From Pseudomonas sp. RIT-PI-S (GTDB taxonomy: Bacteria; Pseudomonadota; Gammaproteobacteria; Pseudomonadales; Pseudomonadaceae), in contig NZ_JANZKJ010000022.1 in NCBI RefSeq assembly GCF_025642975.1, positions 1-47,939 on the forward strand: a DNA stretch of 47,939 bases, in the 5' to 3' direction. The notes under the pieces are model-generated. The model searched no databases. It had not been told where the DNA came from and saw only the letters and a program-made list of their open reading frames with translations. The position numbers and the translations under genes were made by a program. Positions 28,590-36,664 of this stretch are shown in pieces (the first letter of the stretch is position 1; each line of letters opens with the position of its first letter).

Positions 28590-29402
28590 ATGACCGAGTA
28601 CAGTGCGTTTCGCGTGGAGCGGCAGGGGGCGGTGGCCCACGTGCAGATCAACCGGGCAGAAAAGCGCAATGCGATGAATGCGGCGTTCTGGACGGAAATC
28701 GAAGCCATTTTCACCGAGCTGGACACCGCTGACGACGTTCGCGCCGTGGTGCTCAGCGGCGCGGGCGAGCACTTCAGCGCCGGCATCGACCTTGCCTTGC
28801 TGGCAGGCGTGGCCGCTGAACTCGGCCCGGACGTAGGGCGCAACGCGCGCCTGCTGCGCCGCAAGATCCACTCCCTGCAGAACGCGCTGACGGCCGTGGA
28901 ACGTTGCGGCAAGCCGGTGCTCGCGGCTATCCAGGGCTACTGCATCGGCGGGGCGGTGGACCTGATCGCCACCTGCGACATGCGCTATTGCAGCGAAGAC
29001 GCACGGTTCTCCATCAAGGAAGTGGACATGGGCATGGCCGCTGACGTGGGCACCTTGCAGCGGCTACCGCGGATCATCGGCGACGGCATGCTGCGCGAGC
29101 TTGCCTATACCGGGCGCGAAGTGAGGGCCGCCGAGGCGCTGCGCCTGGGGCTGGTCAACCAGGTGTTCCCTACCTCTGAGGCGCTGTTGGAAGGAGTATT
29201 CGACCTGGCCGGCCAGATTGCCTGCAAGTCTCCCATCGCGGTAACTGGCACCAAGCGCATGCTCAGCTACATGCGCGACCATTCGGTAGCCGATGGCCTG
29301 GAGTACGTCGCTACCTGGAATGCCGCCATGCTGCAGTCGGCCGACCTCAAGCTGGCCATGATGGCAAGCATGAGCAAACAGACCGCGCGATTCGAAGACT
29401 GA
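28590..29402 (+). CDS. Crotonase-family enzyme, probable delta3,5-delta2,4-dienoyl-CoA isomerase
   Basis: This 270-residue crotonase-fold protein has the oxyanion-hole segments HFSAGIDL and CIGGAVDL. Unlike hydratases, it has Asp124, Glu144 and Asp152 in GGAVDL, KEVDMG and AADVG. The spacings of 20 and 8 match the catalytic Asp176/Glu196/Asp204 triad known for mammalian ECH1, and the tail WNAAMLQSADL also resembles that enzyme. It would therefore move double bonds during beta-oxidation of unsaturated fatty acids with odd-numbered bonds. The start ATG at 28590 follows CAGGGAG. An open frame extends upstream into the HAD gene but has no ribosome site. It is usually annotated only as enoyl-CoA hydratase. 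It has its own promoter and no fatty-acid genes beside it. Confidence 0.85.
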   Translation: MTEYSAFRVERQGAVAHVQINRAEKRNAMNAAFWTEIEAIFTELDTADDVRAVVLSGAGEHFSAGIDLALLAGVAAELGPDVGRNARLLRRKIHSLQNALTAVERCGKPVLAAIQGYCIGGAVDLIATCDMRYCSEDARFSIKEVDMGMAADVGTLQRLPRIIGDGMLRELAYTGREVRAAEALRLGLVNQVFPTSEALLEGVFDLAGQIACKSPIAVTGTKRMLSYMRDHSVADGLEYVATWNAAMLQSADLKLAMMASMSKQTARFED

Positions 29403-29411
29403 TCGCGTCTC

Positions 29412-29467
29412 TCGCAGGCCGGGTCTCGCAAACCGGGCATCGCAGGCTGGGCCTCGCAGATTGGTTC
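29412..29467. repeat. Four copies of a 14-base direct repeat
   Basis: TCGCA recurs at 29412, 29426, 29440 and 29454, exactly 14 bases apart, in units of the form TCGCAGGCCGGGTC with up to seven changes in the last copy. The array fills much of the 96-base gap between the crotonase gene and nudC, ending about 30 bases before the nudC start. Confidence 0.75.
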
Positions 29468-29498
29468 AACTGACCGCGCTCATTGGCAGGGTTTGAAC

Positions 29499-30329
29499 AT
29501 GGAACATCGCTGGAGCACTGCTGTACTCGATACCACGCCCACCGGCGGCTGGGCCGTGGCCCGTAGCCCGGAAGGCTTCATGCATGACAGCCAGGGCGTA
29601 CTGTTCGCCCGCGACTGGCTCAAGGGCCTGGGGCTGCCGGTGTTGTTCGAGCATGGCATTGGCCGCCTCGATGACCAGCCGGTATACCTGGTGGAGTTCG
29701 AGGGGCCGGTGCATGTCGACAACTGCCAGTGGCAAGGGCTGCGCAAGTTTATGTTGCAGGCCGATTTTGCTCACTTCCGCATGTTGGCCTACGCCGCGCA
29801 GATCGGCACCTGGGCCCGGGAGCATCGGTTTTGTGGCAGCTGTGGCAAGCCTATGGTCCAAGTGCCCGGCGAGCGCGCCATGTACTGTGATCGCTGCGAC
29901 CTGCGCAGCTACCCGCGCATTTCGCCGAGCATGATCGTGTTGATCACCCGTGGCGATGAAATACTGCTGGCGCGCTCGCCACGGTTCGTCACGGGGGTCT
30001 ATAGCACCCTGGCGGGCTTCGCCGAGCCGGGCGAGTCCGCCGAGGAATGTGTGATCCGCGAAGTTCGCGAAGAGGTCAGCCTGGAGGTGCGCAACATCCA
30101 GTACATCGCCAGCCAGTGCTGGCCGTTCCCCCACTCGATGATGCTGGGCTTCCATGCCGAATACGCCAGTGGCGAGATCATCCCGCAGGTGGACGAAATC
30201 GAGGATGCGCGCTGGTTCCGCATCGATGCCTTGCCGCCTCTGCCAGCCGCTCGCTCGATCGCCCGCTATCTGATCGACCTTTATGTGGCTCGCCGCTCAG
30301 GCTTGGCCGAACCAGTGCTGCCAGGCTAG
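29499..30329 (+). CDS. nudC: NAD(+) diphosphatase / RNA-decapping Nudix hydrolase NudC
   Basis: NudC cleaves NAD(H) to NMN and AMP and, as shown in E. coli, removes NAD caps from RNA 5' ends. The 276-residue protein has the zinc ribbon CGSCGK (about 111-116) and CDRC (about 129-132), a full Nudix box GFAEPGES...REVREEVSL (about 174-196), and the NudC-specific SQCWPFPHSMM, where Cys replaces the usual Pro of SQPWPFP. I choose the ATG at 29499, seven bases after AGGG, over the TTG two codons earlier. Its 3' end overlaps the end of the convergent permease gene by 33 bases. Confidence 0.93.
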   Translation: MEHRWSTAVLDTTPTGGWAVARSPEGFMHDSQGVLFARDWLKGLGLPVLFEHGIGRLDDQPVYLVEFEGPVHVDNCQWQGLRKFMLQADFAHFRMLAYAAQIGTWAREHRFCGSCGKPMVQVPGERAMYCDRCDLRSYPRISPSMIVLITRGDEILLARSPRFVTGVYSTLAGFAEPGESAEECVIREVREEVSLEVRNIQYIASQCWPFPHSMMLGFHAEYASGEIIPQVDEIEDARWFRIDALPPLPAARSIARYLIDLYVARRSGLAEPVLPG

Positions 30330-31076
30330 GCGCACCGTCAGCGCAAGCACCACGCAGATAAACACCGGGCGGATGAACGCCGCGCCACCGCTGATTGCGG
30401 TGCGCGCGCCGAGGAAGGCGCCCACCATCAGGCTCAAGCCCATGCTCAGGCCAATCAGCCAGTCCACTTGGTCGTTAGCAATGAACACCACCAAGGCAGC
30501 GATGTTGCTGACGAAGTTCATGCTGCGCGCCACGCCGCTGGCCTTGACCAGGTCGATGGGGTACAGCAGCAGTGTGCTGACGGTCCAGAAGGCACCGGTG
30601 CCTGGGCCGGCTACCCCGTCATAGAACCCCAGCCCCAGCCCTTGTGGCCCTTGCCAGGTTTTACGAATGAGCGCGTTGCTGTCCAGGGGGGCCTTCGGGG
30701 TGCCGCCGAACAACAGGTAAAGCCCACAGGCGAACACGATCACCGGCAGCATTTTGTTCAGCCATTGCGCCGGGAGGTAGTGGGCGACCACGGCGCCGAT
30801 CAGTGAGCCTATGGCCGTGCATACCAGCGCGTTGCGCCATTGCCGGGGGTTGAACAGCTTGCGCCGGTAATAGGTGAAGCTGGCGGTTGCCGAACCGAAG
30901 GTTGAGCTGAGCTTGTTGGTGCCCAGCACCAAATGCGGCGGCAGGCCGGCGGTGAGCAGCGCCGGCGTGGTCAACAAGCCGCCTCCGCCTGCGATGGCGT
31001 CGATGAAACCGGCAAGGAAGGCAACAGCGGCGAGAATAGCGAGGGTGGTCGGCGCAACGCTGAGATCGAAAGGCAT
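30297..31076 (-). CDS. TauE/SafE (TSUP) family membrane transporter
   Basis: This is a 259-residue inner-membrane protein with about eight hydrophobic segments. The family repeat is seen near the N-terminus (FIDAIAGGGGLLTTPALLTAG, then LGTNKLSSTFGSATA) and again in the second half (YDGVAGPGTGAFW, then SMNFVSNIAALVVF). Members export or take up small organosulfur or sulfite-like anions, and the substrate here is unknown. The start is uncertain: I use the ATG at 31076, where family members usually begin, although it lacks a clear ribosome site. An ATG ten codons upstream (31106) has only a weak GGGG before it. The last 33 bases are antisense to the end of nudC. Confidence 0.85.
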   Translation of the reverse strand: MPFDLSVAPTTLAILAAVAFLAGFIDAIAGGGGLLTTPALLTAGLPPHLVLGTNKLSSTFGSATASFTYYRRKLFNPRQWRNALVCTAIGSLIGAVVAHYLPAQWLNKMLPVIVFACGLYLLFGGTPKAPLDSNALIRKTWQGPQGLGLGFYDGVAGPGTGAFWTVSTLLLYPIDLVKASGVARSMNFVSNIAALVVFIANDQVDWLIGLSMGLSLMVGAFLGARTAISGGAAFIRPVFICVVLALTVRLAWQHWFGQA

Positions 31077-31261
31077 GGGGTGGGCTGCTTGGGAACGGTG
31101 CGGCATTCTACCCCATGTTCCGCGAGCGGGCGCCAGCCTGCGAACCAGGCGGCCGCCGTGTTCGCACGCGCCGCAGGTTCGCGGGCTTCACAGGCTCCGC
31201 CCTGTTCGATGGATTGAACCGGGTAGGTGCTGGCGCAGCCCGCGAATCACACGCGCACAGG

Positions 31262-32026
31262 TTAGGACAGGTAGCCCCCATCCACGTTTAGCGCGGTCCC
31301 GGTGGTGTAGCTCGAAGCCGCGCTGGCCAGGTACAGCACGGCGCCGGCCATTTCGTCTGGAGCGGCCACGCGGCCCAGCGGGATATGGGTCAAGGCGTGG
31401 GACAGGATTTTCTCGTTGCTGACCAGCGCCGAAGCGAACTTGGTGTCGGTCAGGCCCGGCAGCAGGGCATTGCAACGGATGCCCAGTGGCGCGCACTCCT
31501 TGGCGAACACCTTGGTCATGTTGATCACTGCCGCCTTGGTGACCGAATAAATGCCCTGGAAGGCCCCTGGGGTCACGCCGTTGATCGAGGCGACGTTGAT
31601 GATGCTGCCGCCGCCATGGGTGCGCATGAGCTTGCCGGCTTCCACCGACATGAAGAAGTAGCCGCGGATGTTCACGTCGACAGTCTTCTGGAAGGCCGAC
31701 ACGTCAGTGTCCAGCACATGGCAGAACTGCGGGTTGGTCGCGGCATTGTTGACCAGTACATCGAGGCGGCCGAAGCGTTCCTTGATGGTTTCGAAGGTCG
31801 CTTGGATCTGCTCCAGCTCACCGATGTGGCAGGCAATGGCGGTGGCTTGGCCCCCTTCGGCGACGATGGCCTCGGCGACAGCCTGGCAGCCCTCCAGTTT
31901 GCGGCTGGATACGATCACATGGGCACCCTGGCGGGCCAACAGGCGGGCGATAGCCTCGCCGATGCCGCGGCTGGCGCCTGAAACGAAGGCGATCTTGCCG
32001 GAAAGGTCGAAAAGGTCGGTGGACAT
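31262..32026 (-). CDS. Short-chain dehydrogenase/reductase
   Basis: This 254-residue classical SDR uses NAD(P) in the cytoplasm. The cofactor motif is SGASRGIGEA (16-25) and the structural NNAA is at 93-96. The catalytic residues are Ser147, Tyr160 and Lys164 (YSVTK). The start is the ATG at 32026, preceded by AGGAGG. The ATG five codons upstream lies before that site. It follows the phosphotransferase-fold gene by 12 bases. Such SDR/kinase-fold pairs occur with acyl-CoA dehydrogenase genes in many proteobacteria, which suggests a hydroxyacyl-CoA or alcohol substrate. This is inference and no acyl-CoA dehydrogenase is present here. Confidence 0.9.
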   Translation of the reverse strand: MSTDLFDLSGKIAFVSGASRGIGEAIARLLARQGAHVIVSSRKLEGCQAVAEAIVAEGGQATAIACHIGELEQIQATFETIKERFGRLDVLVNNAATNPQFCHVLDTDVSAFQKTVDVNIRGYFFMSVEAGKLMRTHGGGSIINVASINGVTPGAFQGIYSVTKAAVINMTKVFAKECAPLGIRCNALLPGLTDTKFASALVSNEKILSHALTHIPLGRVAAPDEMAGAVLYLASAASSYTTGTALNVDGGYLS

Positions 32027-32037
32027 GAAACCTCCTG

Positions 32038-33105
32038 TCAAAGGGCCGAGCGGCCGATCGCCTGCAAGCTCATCTGTTCGAGCAAGGCGTTCATGCCAAT
32101 GAACGGAGCGAAACGCGGGTCACGCGTTTGCCCGTGGTAGTAGCGGTAGTAGATCTGCTGCACGATGCCGGCGAGGCGGAACAGCCCCTGCACGTAGTAG
32201 AAGTCGAAGTTGCCGACGGCAATCCCGGAACGCTCCGCGTAATAGGCGACCATTTCGGCCCGGGTGAGCATGCCTGGCGCATTGCTCGGCTGGCGCCGGG
32301 TGAGCTGCACGGGTTGCGGGTCCCCGGCTTCGATCCAGTAGGCCAGGCAATTGCCCAAGTCCATCAAGGGGTCGCCAAGGGTGGCCAGCTCCCAGTCCAG
32401 CACGCCAGTGATGCGCGTGGGGTTGGCCGGGTCGAGTATCACGTTGTCGAAGCGGTAGTCGTTATGGATGAGGCTGGCATGACCGCTGTCGGCGGGCATC
32501 TTGTCACGCAACCAGGCCATGACGGTTTCCCAAGCCGGCGCATCCGGGGTGATGGCATTGGTGTAACGCTCGCACCAGCCGTCGATCTGCCGCTTCACGT
32601 AGCCTTCCGGGCGGCCCAGGTCGGCCAGGCCGAGGGCGGTGTAGTCGACCTGATGCAATTCGACCAGGCGGTCGATGAAGCTCTTGCACAAGGCCGTGGT
32701 CGCTTCGGCGTCGAGGCCAAGCTCGGGCGGAAGGTCCTTGCGCAGGATCACTCCACGCAGCCGCTCCATCACATAGAATTGCGCGCCAATCACGCTTTCA
32801 TCGGTGCACAGCAGCACCGGCCGCGGGCAATAACCGAAGCCGCGGCTGAGCTTATCCAGAATGCGGTATTCGCGCGCCATGTCGTGGGCGCTGCGGGCTT
32901 TGTGGCCGAAGGGCGGGCGGCGCAGCACCAGCTCGCGGTCAGGGTAGGCGAGCAGGTAGGTCAGGTTGGAGGCGCCTCCGGGAAACTGGCGTATGGCCGG
33001 CGTACCGGTGAGGTTAGGCAGGTGTGCCTTGAGGCAGGCGTCGACGGCGTGGCCATCGAGTTCCTCGCCTTCGCGCAAGCTAATGGTCTGATCGTTGAGC
33101 GCCAT
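32038..33105 (-). CDS. Aminoglycoside-phosphotransferase-fold kinase (ACAD10 N-domain type)
   Basis: This is a 355-residue member of the APH kinase fold. An N-terminal lobe with GGASNLTYLL and ELVLRRPP (ATP site and lysine-equivalent region) is followed by the catalytic loop HNDYRFDNVI and the metal-binding DWELATLGDP. Proteins of this group resemble the kinase domain of human ACAD10/11, which phosphorylates 4-hydroxyacyl-CoAs. That makes hydroxy-fatty-acid metabolism a reasonable guess rather than antibiotic resistance. The start is the ATG at 33105 with AAGGGA six bases upstream. The ATG nine codons earlier has no site. It is the first gene of a two-gene operon with the SDR. Confidence 0.88.
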   Translation of the reverse strand: MALNDQTISLREGEELDGHAVDACLKAHLPNLTGTPAIRQFPGGASNLTYLLAYPDRELVLRRPPFGHKARSAHDMAREYRILDKLSRGFGYCPRPVLLCTDESVIGAQFYVMERLRGVILRKDLPPELGLDAEATTALCKSFIDRLVELHQVDYTALGLADLGRPEGYVKRQIDGWCERYTNAITPDAPAWETVMAWLRDKMPADSGHASLIHNDYRFDNVILDPANPTRITGVLDWELATLGDPLMDLGNCLAYWIEAGDPQPVQLTRRQPSNAPGMLTRAEMVAYYAERSGIAVGNFDFYYVQGLFRLAGIVQQIYYRYYHGQTRDPRFAPFIGMNALLEQMSLQAIGRSAL

Positions 33106-33233
33106 GCGGGTCCCTTGGGTTGAATGGCTCATGGCTGGGCAATCTAATTGCCGAGCCGGGCCGGAACAAGGGTAGCAGGGGTGTTATCAAGCAGCGTGTT
33201 GGAGGGGCATACACGTTTGCAGGAGCAGGCTAA

Positions 33234-33287
33234 GCCCGAGAACCCGCTCGCAGCGGTTCTCGGGCCAGCGCCTGTGCCTGCACAGGC
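33234..33287 (-). terminator. Two hairpins downstream of the efe operon
   Basis: On the - strand, after the efeM stop, come GCCTGTG CCTG CACAGGC (33270-33287 region) and then a perfect 11-pair stem GCCCGAGAACC / GGTTCTCGGGC (33234-33265). Neither has a T-run, but both are well placed to end the efeU-O-B-M message. The flanking GCAGGAGCAGGC and AAGCCCGAGAACC look like a decayed REP of the kind found at 2070-2705. Confidence 0.6.
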
Positions 33288-33302
33288 AAGGGCGCCGCGG
33301 CC

Positions 33303-34124
33303 TTAGTTCAGGCCCAGCTTGCCACGCAGGGTGGACAGGTCTTCGGCCAGGGTATTCACCGGGCCGATCAGCGCTTTGCGGTCGCGTTCCTTGACCTTGT
33401 CATAGGTTTCGAAGCCGCCGTCCTTGGTCTTGTACTTGGCCAGGATGTTCTCCACGGTGGCGAAGTTCTTGTCGACCTTGGCCGCGAAGGCTTTGTCCTG
33501 GGTTTCGATCTGCGGGCGGAACAGCTCGACGATTTTCTTCGCGCCGTCCACGTTGCCCTGGAAGTCATACAGGTCGGTGTGGCTGTAGCGGTCTTCTTCG
33601 CCGCTGACCTTGGTAGCGGCCACTTCTTCGAGCAGCGCGGCAGCGCCACCCACGACCTTCTCAGGCGGGAAGGTCAGGCCAGCGATGCGCCCTTGCAGGT
33701 CTTTGACGTCCTTGATCAGCTGGTCGGCGAAAGCTTCGGAGCCCTTGGTGGTGTTCTTGTCGAACAGGTAATACTCGATCCGATGGAAACCGGTGAAGTC
33801 TTCGGCGGTCACGCCTTTTTCATGATCATCCACGCGCGAGTCGATGGAGGCATCCAGGTCGCTAAACAGTTCGGCGATAGGCTCGATCGCCTCGTAGTGC
33901 ACGCGGGTGGGGGCATAGAGTTTCTTGGCCTTGGCGACGTCGCCAGCCTTGACCGCGTCGGTGAAGGCCTGGGTCTCGGTGACCAGTTTGTCCACTTCCT
34001 CGGTCACGTAGATTTTGTAGTCGGAGATCGGCTGCACGAGGTCCAGGGCCGCTGGCGCCGCGGCGAACGCGGGTGCTGCGAGGGCGGTCATGGCAATCAT
34101 GGACGCGAGCAAGGTCTGTTTCAT
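33303..34124 (-). CDS. efeM: EfeM-type periplasmic imelysin (M75) protein of the iron uptake operon
   Basis: This is a 273-residue periplasmic protein. The signal peptide MKQTLLASMIAMTALAAPAFA is followed by an M75 (imelysin-like) helical domain. The HxxE motif GFHRIEYYLF (about residue 109) is the proposed metal site of EfeO/EfeM proteins. The protein has no cupredoxin domain, unlike the EfeO encoded two genes upstream, so it is the EfeM form. The start is the ATG at 34124, nine bases after GGGG. The ATG at 34133 directly abuts that site. It is the last gene of the operon, 17 bases after efeB. It probably binds iron and hands it to the EfeU permease together with EfeO. Confidence 0.85.
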   Translation of the reverse strand: MKQTLLASMIAMTALAAPAFAAAPAALDLVQPISDYKIYVTEEVDKLVTETQAFTDAVKAGDVAKAKKLYAPTRVHYEAIEPIAELFSDLDASIDSRVDDHEKGVTAEDFTGFHRIEYYLFDKNTTKGSEAFADQLIKDVKDLQGRIAGLTFPPEKVVGGAAALLEEVAATKVSGEEDRYSHTDLYDFQGNVDGAKKIVELFRPQIETQDKAFAAKVDKNFATVENILAKYKTKDGGFETYDKVKERDRKALIGPVNTLAEDLSTLRGKLGLN

Positions 34125-34141
34125 ATGGAGCATCCCCTAGG

Positions 34142-35449
34142 TCAAGTGGTGGTGTTGTTGGAAGGCGTAGCGAGTAGCAGTGTGCGGCCGATGAAGTCTT
34201 CGGGGCCGCGCACGCCGGGGAGGGTGAAGAAGTAGCCCCCGCCGGTGGGTTTGAGGTATTCCTCCAGCGGCTCGCCATTGAGGCGGCGCTGGACGGTAAT
34301 GAAGCCTTGCTCCAGGTCGGCCTGGTAACAGATGAACAGCAAACCCATGTCCAGCTGGCCGTTCTTGTTCACGCCGTTGGAATAGTTAAAGGGGCGGCGC
34401 AGGATCAGGTTCGCCTCGCTGCCCGGCGTACGCGGGTTGGCCAGGCGGATGTGCGCGTCCAGCCGGGTCAGCTTGCCCTCGGCATCGTTCTGGTAATCGG
34501 GCAGGGTGAACTCGTTGCCGCCGTGCATGGGCGCGCCGCTGTCCTTACGGCGGCCGAAGATCCCCTCCTGCTCCTGCAAGGGCGTGCGGTCCCAGCGTTC
34601 GACGAAGTTACGGATGATCCGCACCGCCTGGTAGCTGCCATGCGCCGCCCAAGCGGGCTCGTCGCTGGCCGGTTGCACCCACACCAGGCGATCCATCTGG
34701 GCCAGATCGGTAGAGTCCGGGTTGGCGCTGCCGTCGCGAAAGCCCAGGAAGTTACGCGCGTTCTGTGCCGGCTCGCCCGGCTTGGTCGGCGCCTGCGGCG
34801 GCACCGTGCCTTCCTGCTTCCAGCGCACGAAGAGCAGGTCCGGAAGGTTCTTGATGATGTCGCGCAACGCATGGATGTTGGTGTCGGCGGTGTTCGAGCA
34901 AAACTGCAGGCTGAGATCGCCGTGGCAGCGGTCTTCTTCGAGCGCATCGTTGGGGAAGCCCACCATGCGGCTCAACCGGCGCGGCTTGAGCGCTTCCAGG
35001 CCGTAGCGGTCGTCGAACAGCGAAGCGCCCACGGAAACGGTGATGGTGAGGTTGTCCGGGCTCACCACCGGGCCGAGGATGCCGGAATCGGCGGGAGGTA
35101 GCTTCGGGTCCAGGGCCGGGGCAGGGCCGCCCTGGACTAGAAAACGGATGCGCTCGTCCAGGGTGCGGAACAGCCGCTCCAGATCGCCCCGGTCATTGGC
35201 GAGCACATCGAAGGCGACCACCATGCCCGCGGTTGGGCGTGGCGTGACGATACCGGCTTGATGCAGCCCTTCGTACGGATGACGGTCCCCAGTGCGCTCG
35301 CTTTTCGGCGCCTCGGTCACCTTGCCCTCGTTAGCCTGCGCCAGCATCGGGCAGCCCAGGCCACTCCCGGCCAGGGCTGCGCCCGCGGCACCCAGGCCAA
35401 GCAGCACGCGGCGACGTTCGGGGGAGGGGAGGATAGGTTTGTCAGTCAT
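34142..35449 (-). CDS. efeB: EfeB, Tat-exported DyP-type heme peroxidase
   Basis: EfeB is the periplasmic heme peroxidase of the EfeUOB system. It is thought to oxidise Fe(II) or assist its release to the permease. The 435-residue protein begins with a twin-arginine signal (ERRRVLLGLGAAGAALAGSG at 11-30). The DyP signature GFRDG with its catalytic Asp is at about 235-239. DAHIRLANPR (about 329-338) contains the proximal heme His and an Arg. The start ATG at 35449 has AAGG seven bases upstream. It follows efeO by nine bases, which fits the conserved gene order. Confidence 0.95.
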   Translation of the reverse strand: MTDKPILPSPERRRVLLGLGAAGAALAGSGLGCPMLAQANEGKVTEAPKSERTGDRHPYEGLHQAGIVTPRPTAGMVVAFDVLANDRGDLERLFRTLDERIRFLVQGGPAPALDPKLPPADSGILGPVVSPDNLTITVSVGASLFDDRYGLEALKPRRLSRMVGFPNDALEEDRCHGDLSLQFCSNTADTNIHALRDIIKNLPDLLFVRWKQEGTVPPQAPTKPGEPAQNARNFLGFRDGSANPDSTDLAQMDRLVWVQPASDEPAWAAHGSYQAVRIIRNFVERWDRTPLQEQEGIFGRRKDSGAPMHGGNEFTLPDYQNDAEGKLTRLDAHIRLANPRTPGSEANLILRRPFNYSNGVNKNGQLDMGLLFICYQADLEQGFITVQRRLNGEPLEEYLKPTGGGYFFTLPGVRGPEDFIGRTLLLATPSNNTTT

Positions 35450-35458
35450 TGCATGCCT

Positions 35459-36655
35459 TCACAGATCGGACAGGCCGAGGGCCGGGTCGATGCCGTCCAG
35501 GGCGTCGGCCAGGGCGCGCGCGCGGTCGGCGATGGCTTGGCGCTGCGGCTGGGCCAGCTGGTCATAGGGGGGGTATTGGCCATTGGTGCGCTGGGCTTGC
35601 AGCTGCTCGGCGAGCGCGGCGCTGGCCTGGTCGATCCTGGCTTGCAGGTCGCCGGCGTTCTTCTCCACCAGGGGGCGCAGCAGCCCAATCACCTTGTTGG
35701 TGCCTTCGAGGTTGGCGGCGAAGCCATTGAGGTCCTGATGGCTGTAACGCTCCTCTTCGCCGTTGAACCGGTGCTCGGCCAGGGTGCGCAGATTGCGCGA
35801 AACCATGGCGACCAGCTGGTCCGGTGGGATGGGCTGAGCGAGAAGCTGGGCCCTGAGCTGGTTCACATCGGCTAGCAGCTTTTGCGCAACGGGTGCCAGC
35901 GCCTGCGCAGCACCTGCGTTCTGGCCGAACAGCCCGTATTCCAGGCGGTGGAAACCGGCGAAGGCTGGGTCTTGCTCGCGCTGCTCGTAGTAATCGGCAC
36001 GGGCGTCGATGGCATTGTTCAGTTCCGCCAGGCGTTGCGCCGCGCCGGCGATGCGCTGGTAAGCGGCCCGGGCGGGCGCATAGAGTTCACGGGCGCGGGG
36101 CAGGTCGCCGGCGCTTAGCGCGGCTGTCAGCTCCCCCACGGCCTTGATCAATGCCGAGCCTTGTTGGCTGAGGTACACCCGGTATTCGGAGAGCGGGCCG
36201 ATAAAGGTGGTCAGCGACGGGCGCGCCTTCGCGCGGGCGTCGGACTCGGCGGTGGCAGTCACCGTCAGGCTGCCACGTGGATTGCTGAGCAGCCCGCAGG
36301 TGATTGCATAGTGGCCGGGCTCAAGGCTGGCGTTGATCAGCTGGCTCATGCCGGGGGCGATGTTCTCGCGCTCCTCGAGCACCAGCACGCCATCGAGGAT
36401 CTCCCATTCCACCGCACGGTCGGAGGCGTTGACGATGCGAAACGCCGCCTTGCCGGCGGGTACGCTCAACGCTGCGGGTTCACAGCTGTGATCAAGGATG
36501 GTAACCAGCGTTTCCTGGCCAGCGTGCGCCTTGCGCTTTTGCGTGGCGACGTTCGCGGCATAGTAGAACAGGCCGCCTGCGGCGATCATCAAGACCACCG
36601 AACCGGCAACCGCCACGCGCAGGAGGCGGGGCGGCCGAGGTGCAGAGTTGGGCAT
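35459..36655 (-). CDS. efeO: EfeO, periplasmic cupredoxin + imelysin iron-binding protein
   Basis: EfeO is thought to bind iron in the periplasm and pass it to EfeU. The 398-residue protein has an N-terminal hydrophobic segment (VAVAGSVVLMIAAGGLFYYA) that may be a signal anchor. A cupredoxin-like domain (about 45-135) has the conserved DHSCEP, EWEILDGV and YAITCGLLSNP blocks. A C-terminal M75 domain carries HxxE in GFHRLEYGLFG (about 232). The start ATG at 36655 is six bases after AAGGG, nine bases downstream of efeU. Confidence 0.95.
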   Translation of the reverse strand: MPNSAPRPPRLLRVAVAGSVVLMIAAGGLFYYAANVATQKRKAHAGQETLVTILDHSCEPAALSVPAGKAAFRIVNASDRAVEWEILDGVLVLEERENIAPGMSQLINASLEPGHYAITCGLLSNPRGSLTVTATAESDARAKARPSLTTFIGPLSEYRVYLSQQGSALIKAVGELTAALSAGDLPRARELYAPARAAYQRIAGAAQRLAELNNAIDARADYYEQREQDPAFAGFHRLEYGLFGQNAGAAQALAPVAQKLLADVNQLRAQLLAQPIPPDQLVAMVSRNLRTLAEHRFNGEEERYSHQDLNGFAANLEGTNKVIGLLRPLVEKNAGDLQARIDQASAALAEQLQAQRTNGQYPPYDQLAQPQRQAIADRARALADALDGIDPALGLSDL

Positions 36656-36664
36656 GAAAGACCC

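Noticed and set aside
32038..33105. Aminoglycoside resistance gene
   Set aside because: Although it has the APH kinase fold, its motifs and pairing with an SDR fit the ACAD10-type metabolic kinases better.
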